The position numbers were made by a program, and so were the translations under genes. From Acanthaster planci (Eukaryota > Echinodermata > Asteroidea > Valvatida > Acanthasteridae): a stretch of DNA of 30,511 nucleotides. The stretch is from NCBI RefSeq assembly GCF_001949145.1, contig NW_019091418.1:1935565-1966075 (forward strand), written 5' to 3'. Below are positions 1 through 8,574 of this stretch, piece by piece. How positions within the stretch are numbered: the first letter of the stretch is position 1; every line of letters begins with the position of its first letter. The notes below the pieces were generated by a model. The model was not told where the DNA came from. It made no database searches and saw only the letters and a list, made by a program, of their open reading frames with translations.

Positions 1-144
1 GTTTCAAGCTGTTATCTGAAGAAAGAGGGTGAATGTAGTGTTGTTGAATACCGCCCTCTGTTGTTTGTCATGAAAACCAAGATGGCGTGTAATAAACCAG
101 TTTGTCATGCCATGTAAAGTTCCTCCTTCCTCGTGCTAATTTGC
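1..144. other. Left flank, nothing identified
   Basis: No coding region is recognisable. The stretch contains a plus-strand AATAAA-type hexamer near 100 and a GC-richer patch reading CCGCCCTCTGTTG near 51. It ends where homology to the LINE reverse transcriptase begins. It could be the tail of another repeat, but I cannot name one. Confidence 0.4.
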
Positions 145-889
145 CACTCAGTCACCACACTGTCTTATGTTCGATTAGTATTTATTAATTTTAGTTATGC
201 TTTTAACACCATTCTACCTCATAAGTTGCTCAGTAAAGTAGTAAATTTGAATATTTTGCTTCGTGCCCTGTGCCACTGGATATTTGACTTTTTGACGGCT
301 AGGCCTCAGCGAGTAAGAATTGGTAATAATTTTTCTGTAACGAGATTATTGAATACTGGAGCCCCACAGGGTTGTGTCTTGAGTCCATTGTTATATTCAC
401 TGATGACGCATGACTGCATTTCACTTGGTAATAATGTAGTAAATAAGTTTGCTGATGACACGACTATTGTGGGCCTGATTCGACGCAGTGACGAAAGTGA
501 ATATCGCCTTCAGGTTGGGGAGTTCGTGGGGTGGTGCTCAGAGAACAACCTCGAGTTGAACGTTGTTAAAACCTTCGATTTCTCCTGTGTTTATTGACTC
601 TTTAGAAGTTGAAAGAGTCATTTTTGTTAAGTTCCTGGGCATTCACCTCGCGAGCAACCTGACATGGTTGGCACAAGTTAACCACTGCGTGAAAAAGGCC
701 CAGCAGCGGCTCTTCTTCCTACGTCGGTTGAAGAGCTTTGGCTTTGGACAGCGTGAGCTGGTTAATTTTTACCGGTCGGTGGCGCAGAGCGTTCTTATGC
801 ACTCCGTCACGGTCTGGTATAGTGGAACCACGGTGGCCCAGCGGACACTCTTACAGAGGGTTGTGAAGACGGCGTCTAGGATTGGTTAG
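145..889 (+). pseudogene. Truncated non-LTR retrotransposon (CR1/L2/Rex1-like LINE) reverse transcriptase, broken by a frameshift
   Basis: This is the palm and thumb part of a LINE reverse transcriptase, the enzyme that copies element RNA into DNA at a nicked target. The first segment (to about 590) has an [11 protein letters not shown] block (family form FIDFSSAFNT), then the [17 protein letters not shown] motif, then the catalytic FADD box in [10 protein letters not shown]. The second segment (563-889, another frame) has FLGIHLASNLTW, VKKAQQRLFFLRRLK and NFYRSVAQSVL, which are typical thumb and connection motifs of the CR1/L2/Rex1 group. Between them several codons that normally follow the LNVVKT block are missing and the frame changes. 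The fingers domain, endonuclease and ORF1 are absent upstream, so the copy is 5'-truncated, as LINE insertions usually are. The first catalytic Asp of the FIDFS box is replaced by Asn. Clade assignment is from remembered motif patterns. Confidence 0.88.
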
Positions 890-952
890 TTGCCTTGTCA
901 GGCTGCGCTGGTGCAGGAACGCCTCGCCACACCTCTTGCACTTGAACGTCTC
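890..952 (-). pseudogene. C2H2 zinc-finger-like fragment
   Basis: On the minus strand one frame reads FKCKRCGEAFLHQRSLTRQ. This fits Cys-X2-Cys-X3-Phe-X5-Leu-X2-His spacing, except that in this alignment the expected first His position is Arg or Gln. The upstream frame stays open only briefly. The fragment abuts the 3' edge of the plus-strand LINE relic. It could be the nucleic-acid-binding end of another retroelement or a decayed host finger. A single finger-like match in 63 nt could also be chance. Confidence 0.3.
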
Positions 953-1286
953 TCCTTTTGGAGCCTTGGCGTCCACTGCGCCTTTCCCAATCATCAACCT
1001 GCAACATGTAGGGGTTTTGTTCAACAATTATATCCCAGGATAATTTCTTATTTCTATATACGTGTGGTGCCCCCCCCCACCGAGGTTCCTCCTGTCCCTG
1101 CAACTACAGGTACCGCTGCGGTTTCCTGCGCTGCCTGTTGGGGTTTCGCCTTAACGCTTGGGTGGGGTTCGCGGCTGCTTGCGCTGGCACGTTTCTGGAC
1201 CGCTTCGCAGCTACCCCTGGTAAGCCCCGCCCCGTAGCCCGTACCTCACATCTGTGTTCCCTGTTTACTCCTCCTCGGGTGCCACT
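953..1286. other. GC-rich low-complexity stretch, unrecognised
   Basis: The minus strand encodes an Ala/Pro/Gln/Arg-rich stretch (about 1245-1060) before a stop. The plus strand is also open in overlapping frames. The composition is richer in G and C than the neighbourhood and includes a run of C near 1070. No domain is recognisable. The stretch ends at the 8-bp repeat that marks the insertion site of the foldback-like element. Confidence 0.4.
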
Positions 1287-1294
1287 GTTTCTCC
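1287..1294 (+). repeat. Putative 8-bp target-site duplication, left copy (GTTTCTCC)
   Basis: GTTTCTCC here is identical to 2856-2863. Each copy sits directly against the outer edge of the inverted terminal arrays, with eight non-array bases between duplication and first array unit on both sides. An 8-bp duplication is typical of hAT, P, Mutator and foldback/Galileo-type insertions. Confidence 0.65.
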
Positions 1295-1405
1295 GGTTTC
1301 GAGTCAACTCGGACCCATACCAACTCGGACCCATGCCAACTAGGACCCAATACTAACTCGGACCCACGACCATCTCGGACTCACCTGAGTCAACTCGGAC
1401 CCAAC
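1295..1405 (+). repeat. Left terminal array, about six units of a 16-18 bp repeat
   Basis: Units follow CAACTCGGACCCAT with small variations, including CAACTAGGACCCAA, CTAACTCGGACCCAC and CCATCTCGGACTCAC. The array ends GTCAACTCGGACCCAA. The outermost and innermost units both begin with GTCAACTCGG, as in the right array. Confidence 0.85.
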
Positions 1406-2674
1406 CCCAGGAGCGTGATAAACTTGTTGAAAATTTTTACTTTGTCCACTGTACATTTTAGCATTTGGTAAATGACACTTTTGCACTGCTTGCTGCCGAG
1501 ATTTAACGTCCTCTCTACACGTTATGCAGGAAAACAGTGGCACAGGCTTCCCAGAATTTCTCCGTTTTCGAGTTTGAACAGGCATGGCGGTTAAAAACCG
1601 TACGTGGACTAGAATTGATATTAGTGATGTCTTGGAACAAGTGATAAGTAACCGACGAGCGTCGTATTTTTATGGAGGCAGCTTCCGAGGTACCGGCGTG
1701 ATTAACCACAAAGACTGATTTTGGACAACCAATGGGAGCAGCTTTTGGAGTGTGATTGACAGTACCAAATCATTGACGCCCTTTCTCCGAAGTTTTTTTG
1801 GCACTCCAGATCACCAGCAGAAATCGAATGAACTTTCACCAAACAGCTCTCAAAGTTTTTGTTGCAATAAAAAACCACAGATAGGCCTTTTAATGTACAT
1901 AAGAGATGCTGCATACGTACAACAGATACTGCAGATATACATCAATGTCACGAACATTGACCTTTTATAGTGTCTAATGGTGTTATCCCCCACCTCACTT
2001 TTCAATTTTTTTGCCTGGCAAGTCTTGCACCTCCACCTTGCCCCATTCCCTCCCCCCAATACTGGCAAGATTTAGGCAGATGGAGGAATTCATCGATATC
2101 CAAGCAGGCCTTAACTGACTGTAAAAATAACGCAAATAGGTTGGTAATTTCGAACAACACAAATCAAATCATTTTAAAATAAAAATGTGGAATATCTCCT
2201 ATTGCTTAAACTTGGAGACGGTTTTGAAGCGTCGTATGTCTGCTCGCGGGCTCATTATTAATATTTTGTGATCCCATGGTTTCTTATTTTCTACAATAAA
2301 ACGTGCCTTAATTACGAGAGATCATAGAATTATTTATATATATCCCGAATTTGGGATTGCGGTTCAGAGTATTTCTTTCACAAAAAGCCCCACAATGCGG
2401 GCCTATTTTGGATAGAGGCAGGCGGCTACATTCATATGAGCGCGTAATTTTACTACTATTAGGGGGGTATATTCGGGAAAAGGCAAATAAAAAAGTTCAT
2501 AAAATTGAAACGAAAAGTGATCAATCTGGCCATAATCTTGAATAACAAGCGGCAAAACAATTATCTTGAATTTCCAGGGAAAAAAATGAAGGCCAACCTC
2601 TTCACGAGGTTCAAGGCCTCGGCGCTATTTCGGCCTACGGGCGCGTATTTGGTGTAAAGCAACCATAAGACTCA
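1406..2674. other. Interior of the foldback-like element, non-coding
   Basis: No credible gene lies here. Open frames are all under about 80 codons and match nothing I know. The sequence is AT-rich in the middle (about 2160-2560), with a GC-richer patch at 2590-2645 before the right array. Confidence 0.5.
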
Positions 2675-2855
2675 GTGGGTCCGAGTTGACTCGAGGTGGA
2701 CCCGAAATAGNCGTGGGTCCGAATTGACGTGGGTCCGAGTTGGTTGTGGGTCCGAGATGGTCGTTGGTCCGATCGAGTTAGTATTGGGTCCGAGTTGGCA
2801 TGGGTCCGAGTTGGAATGGGTCCGAGTTGGTTTGGGTCCGAGTTGACCTGATCCC
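2675..2855 (-). repeat. Right terminal array, about ten units, inverted relative to the left array
   Basis: Units follow TGGGTCCGAGTTGG, the complement of the left-array unit. Reading inward from the outer end, the variants ATGCC, AATACTAACTCG and ACGACCATCTCGGA appear in the same order as on the left. The array is longer than the left one (181 versus 111 nt) because of extra units at several places. One base is unresolved (n at 2711). Confidence 0.85.
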
Positions 2856-2863
2856 GTTTCTCC
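2856..2863 (+). repeat. Putative 8-bp target-site duplication, right copy (GTTTCTCC)
   Basis: The sequence is identical to 1287-1294 and directly abuts the right end of the inverted array element. Confidence 0.65.
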
Positions 2864-3769
2864 TATCGGTTGACGCAACAGCGCCGTCTTTATCAGGCTC
2901 ATCAGCCGCACCTCAGGCTAGCTCGGGCCCAATGGCAATAGATTCTTCCCTTCGTGCTGTTTGTTTTGGTTTTCGTGCTACGGGTGTTTCCTTCGCTCGC
3001 CATTACTCAGTCGTATTAAGCTGATCAAAATGAACAACTTTCTTCTTTCCCCTGGGATTGCGTTGTATCCAACAGGTGACGTTGGACAACTTGTCGACAA
3101 TCATGTATGGCCCGTCCTAGCGTCTTTAAAGTTTCGGAGACAAGCCTTTAAGCCCGAATGCTCTTTTATCGATATATTAATTTGTTTGTTGCCATTTGTC
3201 AAATGAGGGCGCTGTTCAGTAGACGCACTATCTAAAAATTTCAGCTTACACTTCATGAGTCACCATGTAATTTGGTTTCAGTGCACACGTCATCCCAAAG
3301 TCGTAAGTGGGATTCATTCAATGCATTATTTAAATTTACTTTATTGGCTCTAATGGCTTTCTATGGGTATTTAGGGATAGGTTTAAGTATTCCATGGGGT
3401 AGAAAAATACAACAAAAGCAGAGACAATTTACAAGGTTGTGTCTTTATTAAGCACGTCAAGGTATAGGGTTTATTGCATATAATCGGGCGTCATGCACAT
3501 GTACAACTGCACACAAGGTTATTATCATCAAAACTGTTAATTGTTTGTTATTCTGTGATTAGTCATGATTGCTTAAATTTAATCAAACAAATTGCTGTTG
3601 TTGATTCATGTTGTTAATTTGTAACTGTTAAAGGCAAAACTCTGTAAATTCAATTTGTGTATTTTTGTGGACAGATGAAACCGTGTTCAGCGTGTTAAGT
3701 ATATCCGTAATCACCAGCTCACAATTCAAGTTCATTGTGTGGACATCTGTCATCTGTCAAAAGGGTTTA
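2864..3769. other. Unassigned stretch upstream of the BEL/Pao relic; may contain its LTR or leader
   Basis: The first 160 bases continue the GC-rich sequence that the foldback-like element interrupts, including a Ser/Ala/Pro-rich open frame to 3024. From about 3200 the sequence is AT-rich and non-coding up to the gag start. A BEL/Pao element should have a long terminal repeat and primer-binding site here. I found no second copy in the window to compare with, so no LTR limits can be given. Confidence 0.4.
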
Positions 3770-5210
3770 ATGGCTGGGACCTACGAAGACACCGACAATA
3801 TGAATGTAGCCAGTGATGGTGATCACAGCATCAAGCACCGTGATGGTGGCTCACCAGCATGTGAAAATGGTGATGGGCAAGGAGAGCTTGTACACCAATA
3901 GGACTCTGCCAGTCAAATATCGTCGAGTGCAAGCACGACAAAGTCGTCACTTAGTAGAACCAGGAAGAGGCTTATCGCCAAAATGGCAGCACTTGAGGCC
4001 GAAGTGGTAAGTTTACGAGAGATACAAGCCATAGAACTGGAAGAGCTGAAACGCCGACAAAAAAGGCGGAGCTCACTATCAAGGCCAAGATGGACATGGC
4101 AAAGCGGAAGAAACAATTTATGCCATTGATGATGTCCAAGTTCGCATGACACCCCCAAATTCGACATCAGCATTGAACGACATGCAGTTGCAAGAGTCAC
4201 GTGAGGACAGTATGCCTGAAGCAGGACATGAACAGATACATCAAAAGGAATATGTTGTCCGTGGAGAAACCCAAGGCAACCGTGAAGGATGAAGACACCC
4301 TGGAGGACCGAGCATCACCGCTGGAATTGGTGGAAAAGGGACAAAAGCAAGGATACAGCTTCCGAAAGCAGAGCTGTTGACCTTCGATGGCAACCCACTA
4401 CAATATTGGACTTTCATGCGTGCATTCGAGAACATTGTTGGTAATTCTGTTGTTGATGACAGTGCTAAGCTGGTCAGACTACTGCAATACTGCACCGACA
4501 AAGCAAGGAAGGTCGCAGAGTGTTGTGCCATAATGCAGCCAGGTGTGGGGTACCATGAAGCCATGGCTCTGTTAAAGGAGCGATTTGGTAGTGATCATGT
4601 CATTGCTGAGGCATGGGTAAATAAAGTAACCAGGGGTGTAAATTTAGCTTCCCATTATAAAGTAGGGTTGAGAGAATTTGCTGATGACCTCAAGGTTTGC
4701 AAAGAAACACTGGAACTATGGGGTATATCCAAGAAATAGGGACCCAAGGTGTAATGGTAAAACTTGTTGAGAAACTACCCAGTTCTACATAACTCATGGA
4801 TGAAACTTGTAAGGGGACTTAGGAAAAGTAACAAGTTGCCTAAGATTGTTGATTTGGTAGAGTTTGTAGAAGATGCGGCCCTGGAGGCCAATGATCATGT
4901 ATACGGTAGTTTACATTTAAGTAAACCACACAAACCAGAGTTAAGAAGTTAAGTAACACGACCTGATAAGAGTAGCTATGCTTTAGTCACCAATACCAAC
5001 GGAAATGAACATGTGACATGTGTAATGTAAAAGGGAAACCATACGCTGCTTGTTTGTTTGTTTGGAATTCAAAGGTAAAACCCCNAGAAGAGCGGTTTAA
5101 CTTCGCCAAAACTGAAAGGTTGTGTTACAATTGTTTAATTGTAATATAGGTTGTTCTGTTGCAGGATGTGGCAAAAGACACACAAAGTTCTTGCATCAGT
5201 TGAAGCAGAC
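3770..5210 (+). pseudogene. BEL/Pao retrotransposon gag, with an in-frame stop and several frameshifts
   Basis: Gag forms the particle that packages element RNA. Translation begins at MAGTYEDTD (3770) and meets an in-frame TAG at 3899-3901. The same frame then continues into a Ser/Thr-rich segment and a coiled-coil-like stretch (AALEAEVVSLREIQAIELEE, about 3985-4045), typical of the BEL gag N-terminus. After further frame changes, 4377-4739 carries the DUF1759-type block: LTFDGNPLQYWTFMRAFEN, RLLQYCTDKARKVAECC, ALLKERFGSDHVIAEAWV and LREFADDLK. Another shift leads to 4764-4949 (KLPKIVDLVEFVEDAA). A decayed zinc-knuckle region follows near 5090-5200 (RLCYNC and CGKRHTKFLHQ). At least four lesions make this gag non-functional. 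Family identity is clear. Confidence 0.88.
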
Positions 5211-5320
5211 TCCGTCACCTAGCACCGAAGATGTCACCGCAGCTAGGCCAGAGGCAACATTGCAAAGTAGCTTCACTGAGACGGACCTAAGTTGGCATAA
5301 CTTGCGTCACAGGGGTCGGG

Positions 5321-5809
5321 GTGTACAGAGTAGTCCAACCTATTGTTGCAGTGAAGGTCAGTGCCTTAGAAGGCAGTTCTAGCTTCGACACTTATGCTCT
5401 ACTTGACAATGGACCAACTAGCACTGAAGAGCTTGCAAGTCAGCTAAACATTGATGGGAAAAGACAGTCTTTGACTCTTATAACAATTGCAAAGACAAAG
5501 AAAAAGATCAAAACAACTGTCATCAGTTTGGTGGTGAGGAGTTTCGACAGACAGGCAGCAGTTAACCTGGAGAAAGTCTACACACGACAAGCATTCCCAA
5601 TTAATGACGTCAACATAACCGAGTCAGAAGATGTCAAGAAGTGGCCACATGCACGAGGCATCAACACTCCCCAAGTTGAGAAGGGCAAGGTACAACTGCT
5701 GATTGGTCAAGACTCGCCAGAAGCTCTCATGCCATTGGAAGTGAGAAGTGGTGAATCAAATGCACCATACGCTACCAGAACACAACTTGGATGGTCCTTA
5801 AATGGGTCA
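5321..5809 (+). pseudogene. BEL/Pao aspartic protease region with altered catalytic motif
   Basis: This is the pol protease segment that would cleave the polyprotein. The protein contains VVQPIVAVKV, then FDTYALLDNGPTST where the family has an LLDSGST-like catalytic triplet. It goes on to KWPHARGI, VQLLIGQDSPEALMPLEV and YATRTQLGWSLNGS, the hallmark end of the BEL/Pao protease domain. The active-site Asp (about 5405) is kept, but the next residues read Asn-Gly-Pro rather than Ser/Thr-Gly-Ser, so activity is doubtful. The frame ends in a TAA directly after LNGS, where the family would read on into RT. This is one of the longest uninterrupted pieces of the relic. Confidence 0.88.
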
Positions 5810-5812
5810 TAA

Positions 5813-6736
5813 GCGATGACCAGAAAATCTGTAGTCACCTTAAGCTATGTAGCAGTCCATGACACACTTGAGTAACAGCTTCAGAGGCTCTGGAGATTGG
5901 ATGCTGCCGAGTCACTCTATGATGATGACAAGGGCATGTCAATCCAAGACTAGAGAGTGATAGCATTGTGGGAGAAGACTCTTTGCCCGAAGGGTAGACA
6001 TTATGAACTGCCAATATCTTTAAAGAACGACCAACAAAGGCTTGTCGACAATCGAATTGTCGCGGAGCAACGCTTGACCGCATTGGGCAGACGTCTGGAA
6101 AAGGATCATCAGTTGAAGTCACGCTACACAGAAGACATAAAAGAGTTGGTTAATAATGGATTTGCTGAGGAGGTTGCCGGAGACGACCGCACATCAGATA
6201 CGACCACATGGTATCTACCACATCATCCGGTACTTGATTCGGGTAAACAAGGGAACATGCGCATAGTCTTCGACTGTGCTGTTATTAAAGCACAATGGTC
6301 AATCCTTGAACACGCAGACAATCAGCAGGCCAGATCTGACGAACAAGTTACTGGGCGTACTCCTGCGCTTCCGACAAGAGCAAGTGGTTGTAATGGTAGA
6401 CATTCTAGCCATGTTCCACCAGGTCAGAGTGTCACCGGAATGAAAAGATGTCTTGCGTTATTTTTGGTGGCCCGACGGTGATACCTCACGTGAACTGCCT
6501 GTGCACAGGATGACTGCGCACCCTTTCGATGGGATATGGAGTCCCAGTTGCTGTTCCCTTGCTTTACGGCATACAGCAGAAGACAACTGTCAAAACTTCC
6601 ATCCGGACACAATAGTTGCATCATGCGTAATTTTTACGTGGATAATTGCTTAGTTTTACTAGCGACTGATGATGAGGCTATCCAGGTTTCTTGAGAGTTA
6701 CGAGAACTTCTGTCCCGACGCAGTTTTCAGCTAACA
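5813..6736 (+). pseudogene. BEL/Pao reverse transcriptase core, broken, with a YVDN active site
   Basis: The segment 5957-6481 has the linker and fingers: GRHYELPISLK, NNRIVAEQRLTAL-like, RRLEKDHQLKSRYTEDIKEL, TWYLPHHPVLDSGKQG and MRIVFDCA. In a second frame (about 6385-6435) comes MVDILAMFHQVRVSPE, holding the first catalytic Asp. A third piece (6453 onward) reads RYFWWPDGDTSREL, HRMTAHPFDG and WSPSCCSLALRHTAEDN, a strong BEL/Pao signature. The YVDD box appears as YVDN at 6635-6646, so one catalytic Asp is lost. A TGA follows near 6692. Several small indels separate the pieces. BEL/Pao assignment is confident; function is not expected. Confidence 0.88.
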
Positions 6737-7830
6737 ATGTGGTTGAGCAACAGGCCTCGAGTCCTTCAGTCAATTCCTCGAGAAGGGAGAGCTGTTGGCG
6801 TCAGAGAGCCAGAGCTGAATTATGAAGCGTTACCAACAGAGAGGGCCTTGAGGATGCAGTGGGACGTCCAGACAGATTGTCTTGGGTATCGAGTAAGTCC
6901 AAAGGAGAAACCATTGACAAGGAGAGGGTTGCTGAGTATTATATCCTCCATTTATGACCCGCATGGGTCTGCTAGTCTCTTCACTCTGTTAGCCAAGAAG
7001 ATTGTTCAAGATTTAAGCTGGAAGAAGCTGCCTTGGGTCAAAGCACTGCCGTCACAACACAGAGACGACTGGCAACTTTGGAAACAGGACTTGAACAAAC
7101 TCGAGCAACTGCAGATAAACCAATGCGTCAAGCCCTACGAGTTCAAAGACGGCATTAGATATCAGTTACATCATCTTTCTGATGCATCCAAGGCAGCCTA
7201 CGGGGCTGCAACTTACCTTCGCATGGGGAACTATGGAGGACACAGTTGCTCATGTCTGCTGTTGTCAAAGTCACGTCTGGCACCCCTAAAAAGGGTTACT
7301 ATACCAAGGCTCGAGCTGATAGCTGCGACACTCTCAGTGAGGCTGGATGCAATGATCAGGAAAGAGTTTGACTTACCTGTGGAGGAGTCAGTCCTCTGGA
7401 CCGATAGCACCATTGTACTTCGATACATCAATAATGAAGAGAGGCGTTTCCATACCTTTGTGGCGAACAGAGTAGCAGTCATACTGAACCAGTCAAGTCT
7501 TAATCAGTGGCACGATGTGGAAACCTGGCTGAATCCAGCAGATATGTTATCACTAGAGGACAAACCGCTGATGAGCTGCTGGCCAACCAGAATTGGTTGA
7601 TTTGTCCTGAATTCTTGAGCCAAGACAACTGCATGTTGCCACGTACACCTATCTCAACAACTCTAGATGATAAAGGTCCAGAAGTAAAACATGAGAAAGA
7701 GATTGTCACCATATATGCCACCAAGCATGCAGATTCAGTTAACCCGACTGACAGATTGCTAGCTAGGCACTCATCGTAGAATGAGCTAAAACAAAGTGTT
7801 GAATGGATCCTGCGAGCAGCTGGTTGTCTG
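6737..7830 (+). pseudogene. BEL/Pao RT thumb and RNase H region; integrase not found
   Basis: The open frame 6737-7600 continues from RT with LSNRPRVLQSIP, VQTDCLGYRVSP, RRGLLSIISSIYDPHG and the W-rich linker. RNase H follows, the part that removes the RNA strand of the hybrid. Its acidic residues are visible: Asp149 in HHLSDASKAAYGAATYL, Glu193 in IPRLELIAATLS and Asp223 in VLWTDSTIVLRYI. After WLNPADM a frame change leads to 7507-7779 (TADELLANQNWLICPEFL, then TDRLLARHSS). Past a stop, homology-like sequence runs on to about 7830 (LKQSVEWILRAAG). Here the family would continue to the HHCC zinc-binding and DDE integrase domains. Neither is present before piggyBac-type sequence begins at 7894, so the element is 3'-truncated. 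Confidence 0.88.
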
Positions 7831-7893
7831 TTTAGGAAGATCAAGAACTGGCCAGGATCAAGAACCGGATTTTGGAAGTGACTTAGCATCACA

Positions 7894-8055
7894 ATGTGTC
7901 AGCACTACACGCATCATCATAGATCCCTGAAATTGTGGAAACAAATTTTCTTTGCAGTTCTTGAAATCTGTTTGGTTAATGCTACCATTGTGTACAACAG
8001 CACCCCCACGAGGCGTCCGCTCACTAGCTTGGATTTTCGGGTCCAGGTTATCGAT
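7894..8055 (+). pseudogene. C-terminal fragment of a piggyBac-type (DDE_Tnp_1_7/PGBD4-like) transposase
   Basis: The plus frame from 7894 to the TAA at 8056 reads MCQHYTHHHRSLKLWKQIFF, then LEICLVNATIVYN, then RPLTSLDFRVQVID. This matches the end of the piggyBac catalytic domain. In that family the core is a D-Q-CQYY start, an RR/HHR-K-WWK-IFF block, an NAYILY block, and a LTHLQFR block. The Trp pair is reduced to Leu-Trp. The catalytic Asp residues lie upstream in intact members and are missing here. The Cys-rich C-terminal zinc finger is not clearly recognisable in 8059-8275. Upstream sequence is the truncated BEL relic, so the two are joined by insertion, deletion or template switching. 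Identification rests on motif spacing only. Confidence 0.7.
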
Positions 8056-8058
8056 TAA

Positions 8059-8574
8059 CTATTGCCCGCCTGCAAAACGAGCAACTCAACACCACATGCC
8101 CCTGAAACTACACTCCTTTCAAGTGGACATTATCCCAGAAGAAGTAGGTAAGGCCAAAAATGAAACTGTGTTGTTTGTAGCCCGAGACTCTCAGAGGGTT
8201 TGTACATGGGGTGTACATGTAGGTAAAATGAACTTAATGTATGGAACTCTTACCCCCAGATTTTTACCAAAATAACTTAAGTAATATTCTCCTTATTGGA
8301 TATCATTACTTTTAGTCAATGGGTTGTCATTGCAAGAGTGGCCTTTCATGATCTCGACTGGTGGGGGCGCTGTACACTAACAGTGGCGTAGTTGTGCCTG
8401 GTAAACAATGGGAACTTGGATTTAAGATAGTCTGGTAAAGAACCCTTAGATGGGGTTAAATGGTGCAGTTGAGACGGAATGAAAGGAATGGAATCAGTGT
8501 GACCATATGACTCACTGACTGAACGAAGAAAAGGAACCAGCGTCAGATGAGATAGGGCAAACCTTGACCTGGTT
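8059..8574. other. Unrecognised stretch after the piggyBac fragment
   Basis: Up to about 8275 this may be the decayed tail of the transposase. A minus-strand open frame of 106 codons (8346-8666) has no recognisable domain and overlaps the start of the duplicated segment, so I do not call it a gene. Confidence 0.35.

Larger units (their letters stand above)
1295..2855. mobile_element. Foldback-type non-autonomous DNA transposon with tandem-repeat inverted termini
   Basis: The 1561-bp element starts GGTTTCGAGTCAACTCGGAC. The reverse complement of its other end is GGGATCAGGTCAACTCGGAC. The two ends agree at GG, at TC, and then continuously through GTCAACTCGGACCCA. Both ends expand into tandem arrays of a unit close to CCAACTCGGACCCATA, in opposite orientation. 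The order of unit variants is shared between arrays, so they are true terminal inverted repeats rather than independent satellites. The interior (1406-2674) has no long open frame and no transposase motif, so any movement would need an enzyme from elsewhere. The flanking 8-bp duplication supports insertion. I cannot assign a superfamily; foldback/Galileo, hAT or Mutator-like are the options. Confidence 0.7.

Noticed and set aside
876-1334. Overlapping open frames on both strands in the GC-rich stretch
   Set aside because: They have no recognisable domain apart from the weak finger. High GC alone lowers stop frequency, so the frames may be chance.
7952-8275. A 107-codon plus-strand frame over the piggyBac fragment
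   Set aside because: Its first half is an out-of-frame reading of the piggyBac blocks, which are in another frame. The second half has no recognisable match.
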